From: Bacteroidales bacterium
Lineage (GTDB): Bacteria; Bacteroidota; Bacteroidia; Bacteroidales; UBA7960
Direction: 5' to 3'
NCBI GenBank assembly: GCA_003560215.1
Contig: PWIY01000189.1
Coordinates: forward strand, 1-7,502
Length of the DNA stretch: 7,502 nucleotides
Part shown: positions 5,238 to 7,502 of the stretch, piece by piece
How positions within the stretch are numbered: the first letter of the stretch is position 1
Layout: each line of letters starts with the position of its first letter
Program-made: the position numbers and the translations under genes
Notes under the pieces: generated by a model
The model's input: the letters and a program-made list of their open reading frames with translations, nothing else
What the model was told of the DNA's origin: nothing
Databases searched by the model: none

Positions 5238-6629
5238 TTATTTTTTGCTAATTTGTGCCATCATTTCTGCTTCCATAACCACATTGCTGCCGACGTAGGC
5301 AACTCCGCGCATATGGCATATTCCCCTTCTTACAGGTGCCATCAGGCTCATCCTGAACACAAGGGTGTCGCCAGGCACAACTTTTTGTTTGAAACGAACA
5401 TTGTTGATCTTCAAAAAGTAGGTATTGTAATTTTCCGGGTCATTGACAGTTGACAGAACCAGAATGCCGCCTGCCTGTGCCATGGCTTCTATTTGCAGCA
5501 CCCCCGGCATGACCGGTTCATTGGGGAAGTGGCCTGCAAAGAAAGGCTCATTCATGGAAACGCTTTTTACCGCAACCACCGAGGAATCTGTAACCTCAAT
5601 GATTTTGTCCACCAGGAGGAAAGGCGGCCGGTGGGGCAGCATTCTTTTGATATCGTTGATGTCATAAACCGGAGGCTGATCCGGGTTGTACCTGGGAATC
5701 TGCTCCTGGTCGATGCGGGCTTTGATGTGCTTCTTGAGTAATTTTGCGAACAGCACGTTGGAAGCGTGTCCTGGTTTGGAGGCAATGATGTGACCTTTGA
5801 TGGGTTTTCCGGCCAGGGTCAGGTCACCGACCATGTCGAGCAGCTTATGCCGTGCCGGTTCATTCGGGAAAGCCAGCTCCAGGTTGTTCAGTATTCCTTC
5901 ATTGCGAACTTCTACGGTGGGTTTATTGAATACACCGGCCAGCCTGTCCAGCTCTTTTTGGTTGACCGGTCTGTCTACAAATACGATGGCATTGCTCAGA
6001 TCCCCGCCCTTGATAAGGTTCTGGGAAAGCAAAAATTCCAGTTCATGCAGAAAAACGAAAGTCCGGCAACCCGCGATCTCATCCCTGAATTCGTTGACAT
6101 GATTCATGCTTGCATGCTGATGACCGAGCACCTTTGATTCATAATCGATCATACAGGTAATGCGGTAATTATCAGCGGGTACGGCAATTATCTCACAATC
6201 TTTTTCCTCATGATACATCCGGATTGGCTCCCTGACCTCAAAATAATCCCTGAAGGCATTCTGTGAAACGGTGCCTGCTTTCAGAATGGCGTCGGTATAC
6301 ACCTTGCTGCTGCCGTCAAAGATCGGTGTTTCCTCGCAGTTTATTTCAATGATGGCATTGTCGATACCGGTGCCGGTGATGGCCGCCAGTACATGTTCAA
6401 CGGTAAGGACCCGGATGCCGTCTTTTTCAAGGGTGGTTCCTCTTTCGGTTTCTGAAACCAGAAGGGCATCTGCATCGATAAAGGCACCTTCGCCGATATC
6501 GGTACGCAGAAAACGAATGCCCGAGTTTTCCTGGGCAGGCTTGATTGTAAGATGAACGGTTTGTCCTGTATGGAGACCCGCGCCCTCAAGGGTTACGGGC
6601 TGCTTGATTGTCTTTTGTTTTTCATTCAT
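5238..6629 (-). CDS. lpxC/fabZ: LpxC-FabZ fusion: UDP-3-O-acyl-GlcNAc deacetylase / 3-hydroxyacyl-ACP dehydratase
   Basis: A bifunctional cytoplasmic enzyme of 463 residues. The LpxC half (about 1-303) removes the acetyl group from UDP-3-O-acyl-GlcNAc, the committed step of lipid A synthesis. Its zinc ligands are H79 (VEHVLAA), H261 and D265 (ARHKLLDMVGD), with catalytic E78 and H288 (KPGHASN). A proline-containing linker (about 304-322) leads to the FabZ half (about 323-463), which dehydrates 3-hydroxyacyl-ACP in fatty acid elongation. It has the MLPHRPPFLLVDKI opening and the active-site pair H367 (AGHFPNEPVMPG) and E381 (LQIEAMAQAGG). Both active sites look intact. This fusion is known from Bacteroidota and related phyla. 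LpxC and FabZ compete for the fate of 3-hydroxyacyl chains, so fixing them 1:1 may balance lipid A against phospholipid. The start ATG at 6629 is 84 bp after lpxD, with a promoter-like box between. Confidence 0.97.
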   Translation of the reverse strand: MNEKQKTIKQPVTLEGAGLHTGQTVHLTIKPAQENSGIRFLRTDIGEGAFIDADALLVSETERGTTLEKDGIRVLTVEHVLAAITGTGIDNAIIEINCEETPIFDGSSKVYTDAILKAGTVSQNAFRDYFEVREPIRMYHEEKDCEIIAVPADNYRITCMIDYESKVLGHQHASMNHVNEFRDEIAGCRTFVFLHELEFLLSQNLIKGGDLSNAIVFVDRPVNQKELDRLAGVFNKPTVEVRNEGILNNLELAFPNEPARHKLLDMVGDLTLAGKPIKGHIIASKPGHASNVLFAKLLKKHIKARIDQEQIPRYNPDQPPVYDINDIKRMLPHRPPFLLVDKIIEVTDSSVVAVKSVSMNEPFFAGHFPNEPVMPGVLQIEAMAQAGGILVLSTVNDPENYNTYFLKINNVRFKQKVVPGDTLVFRMSLMAPVRRGICHMRGVAYVGSNVVMEAEMMAQISKK

Positions 6630-6701
6630 AATTCAAGGGTTGAGATAATTGTCATCACCGTCCGGAGGTTATTTAAAATGGAAAAATACGGAACGGGCCG
6701 G

Positions 6702-6709
6702 CAAATATA
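6702..6709 (-). promoter_or_regulatory. Possible internal promoter -7 box upstream of lpxC/fabZ
   Basis: On the minus strand the box reads TATATTTG, identical to the tRNA-His -7 box. It sits just after the lpxD stop (6714-6716) and 72 bases before the lpxC/fabZ ATG, in the largest gap among the lpx genes. A -33 element would fall inside the lpxD 3' end, and none is convincing. It may allow lpxC/fabZ, lpxA and the ABC gene to be expressed apart from lpxD. Confidence 0.4.
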
Positions 6710-6713
6710 ACAA

Positions 6714-7502
6714 CTATTTTTTCTGTTTCACTTCCTTTTCCAGTTCGTCAATCCGCTTGACCAGTTTCTCAAAATTCTTGAAATAGATGAAGGCTTTACG
6801 GTATTGGGAGGCCTCCATGGCCGGTGACCCCATTACAATCTGTCCATCCTGGATGTTAGAAGGAACTCCTGCCTGGGCAGCCATCTTTACATTGTCACCA
6901 ATGGTAATATGGCCGCTTATTCCGGCCTGCCCCCCTATCATGCAGTTTTTCCCGATTTTCGAGGAGCCTGCAACGCCCGACTGTGCAGCCATTACAGTAT
7001 TTTCACCTATGGTTACGTTATGTCCGATCTGGATCAGGTTGTCCAGTTTCACTCCTTTCCGGATGATTGTGGATCCCATGGTCGCCCGGTCAATGGTGGT
7101 GCCTGCACCAATCTCTACATTGTCTTCAATAATCACATTCCCGATCTGGGCCACCTTCATGTAATTGTTGTCACTCTGGGGGGCAAAACCAAATCCGTCG
7201 GCCCCGATCACCGCATTGGAGTGAATGGTGCATTTATTGCCGATCTGGCTGTTGTCATATATCCTGACCCCGCTGAATAGCGTTGTCTTTTTCCCGATCT
7301 TTGCCATGTCACCGATATAGCAATGGGGGTGAATCCGGGCACCTTCTTCGATTACAGCGCCATCACCGATATAGACAAACTCACCGATATACACATCCGC
7401 CCCGACATCTGCTTTCGGAGAGATGAATGCAAGTTCAGAAATGCCCGTTTTTTCCGGGATGCTGTTTTTGTATAATTCCAGTAATTTGGCCAGCGCACCA
7501 TA
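6714..7502 (-). CDS. lpxD: LpxD, UDP-3-O-acylglucosamine N-acyltransferase (5' end cut by window edge)
   Basis: Third enzyme of lipid A synthesis: it adds a second 3-hydroxyacyl chain from acyl-ACP to the 2-amino group of UDP-3-O-acyl-glucosamine. The reading frame stays open to the right edge, so 262 C-terminal residues are visible of a usual 340-350. The visible start, YGALAKLLELYKNS, is the end of the N-terminal uridine-binding domain. Hexapeptide repeats of the left-handed beta-helix follow, with IGADGFGFAP and IGHNVTIGENT. The histidine of IQIGHNV, about residue 161 of the fragment, corresponds to catalytic H239 of E. coli. The C-terminus (FKNFEKLVKRIDELEKEVKQKK region) is a charged helix likely to pack in the trimer. 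A GTG at 7394 is not the start, because clear LpxD sequence lies upstream of it. lpxC/fabZ follows after 84 bp. Confidence 0.96.
   Translation of the reverse strand, partial: YGALAKLLELYKNSIPEKTGISELAFISPKADVGADVYIGEFVYIGDGAVIEEGARIHPHCYIGDMAKIGKKTTLFSGVRIYDNSQIGNKCTIHSNAVIGADGFGFAPQSDNNYMKVAQIGNVIIEDNVEIGAGTTIDRATMGSTIIRKGVKLDNLIQIGHNVTIGENTVMAAQSGVAGSSKIGKNCMIGGQAGISGHITIGDNVKMAAQAGVPSNIQDGQIVMGSPAMEASQYRKAFIYFKNFEKLVKRIDELEKEVKQKK

Noticed and set aside
7392..7394. GTG at 7394 as the lpxD start
   Set aside because: The frame continues to the window edge with recognisable LpxD sequence (ALAKLLELYKNS and SPKADVGADVYIG), so the gene is cut by the window rather than short.

Overview
The window looks like a chromosomal segment from a member of the phylum Bacteroidota (Bacteroidetes). 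Four points support this. LpxC and FabZ are fused into one protein. The EF-P begins MATTSDFRNG. CcmE carries a CxxxY haem site. Boxes of the form TAnnTTTG, the -7 element of the Bacteroidota sigma factor, lie in front of several genes, while classical Shine-Dalgarno sequences are mostly absent. I cannot place it below phylum, although a free-living or respiring lineage is likely because it encodes cytochrome c maturation genes. Genes fill nearly the whole window, and no stretch over 300 bases lacks one.

Layout. Bases 1-967 (minus strand) hold the N-terminal 322 residues of a GT-B fold, family-4-like glycosyltransferase that runs off the left edge. Divergent from it is a tRNA-His gene with its own promoter and a strong terminator (about 1004-1157). 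A plus-strand operon for cytochrome c maturation follows: ccmB, ccmC, a 51-residue CcmD-like ORF and ccmE (1211-3153), with gaps of 4-12 bp. It ends 12 bp from the convergent stop codon of efp. The rest of the window (3166-7502, minus strand) reads, in transcription order, lpxD (5' end cut by the window edge), lpxC/fabZ, lpxA, a short ABC ATPase and efp.

How the genes work together. LpxA, LpxC and LpxD carry out the first three committed steps of lipid A synthesis. The fused FabZ draws on the same 3-hydroxyacyl-ACP pool for fatty acid elongation, so the cluster sits at the branch between phospholipid and lipid A. CcmB, CcmC, CcmD and CcmE export and chaperone haem for attachment to apocytochromes c. 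The operon lacks both ccmA (the ATPase) and ccmF (the synthetase). The 203-residue ATPase in the lpx operon has no permease beside it, has CcmA-like size and shows local CcmA-like features, so it may be the missing CcmA. That is the most testable idea here.

I found no previously undescribed system, no CRISPR array, no insertion sequence and no phage genes. The region is mostly housekeeping, with some lineage-specific departures: the Cys-type CcmE, a WVND form of the CcmC tryptophan motif, an ATPase with no Q-loop glutamine, and a shortened ccm operon.
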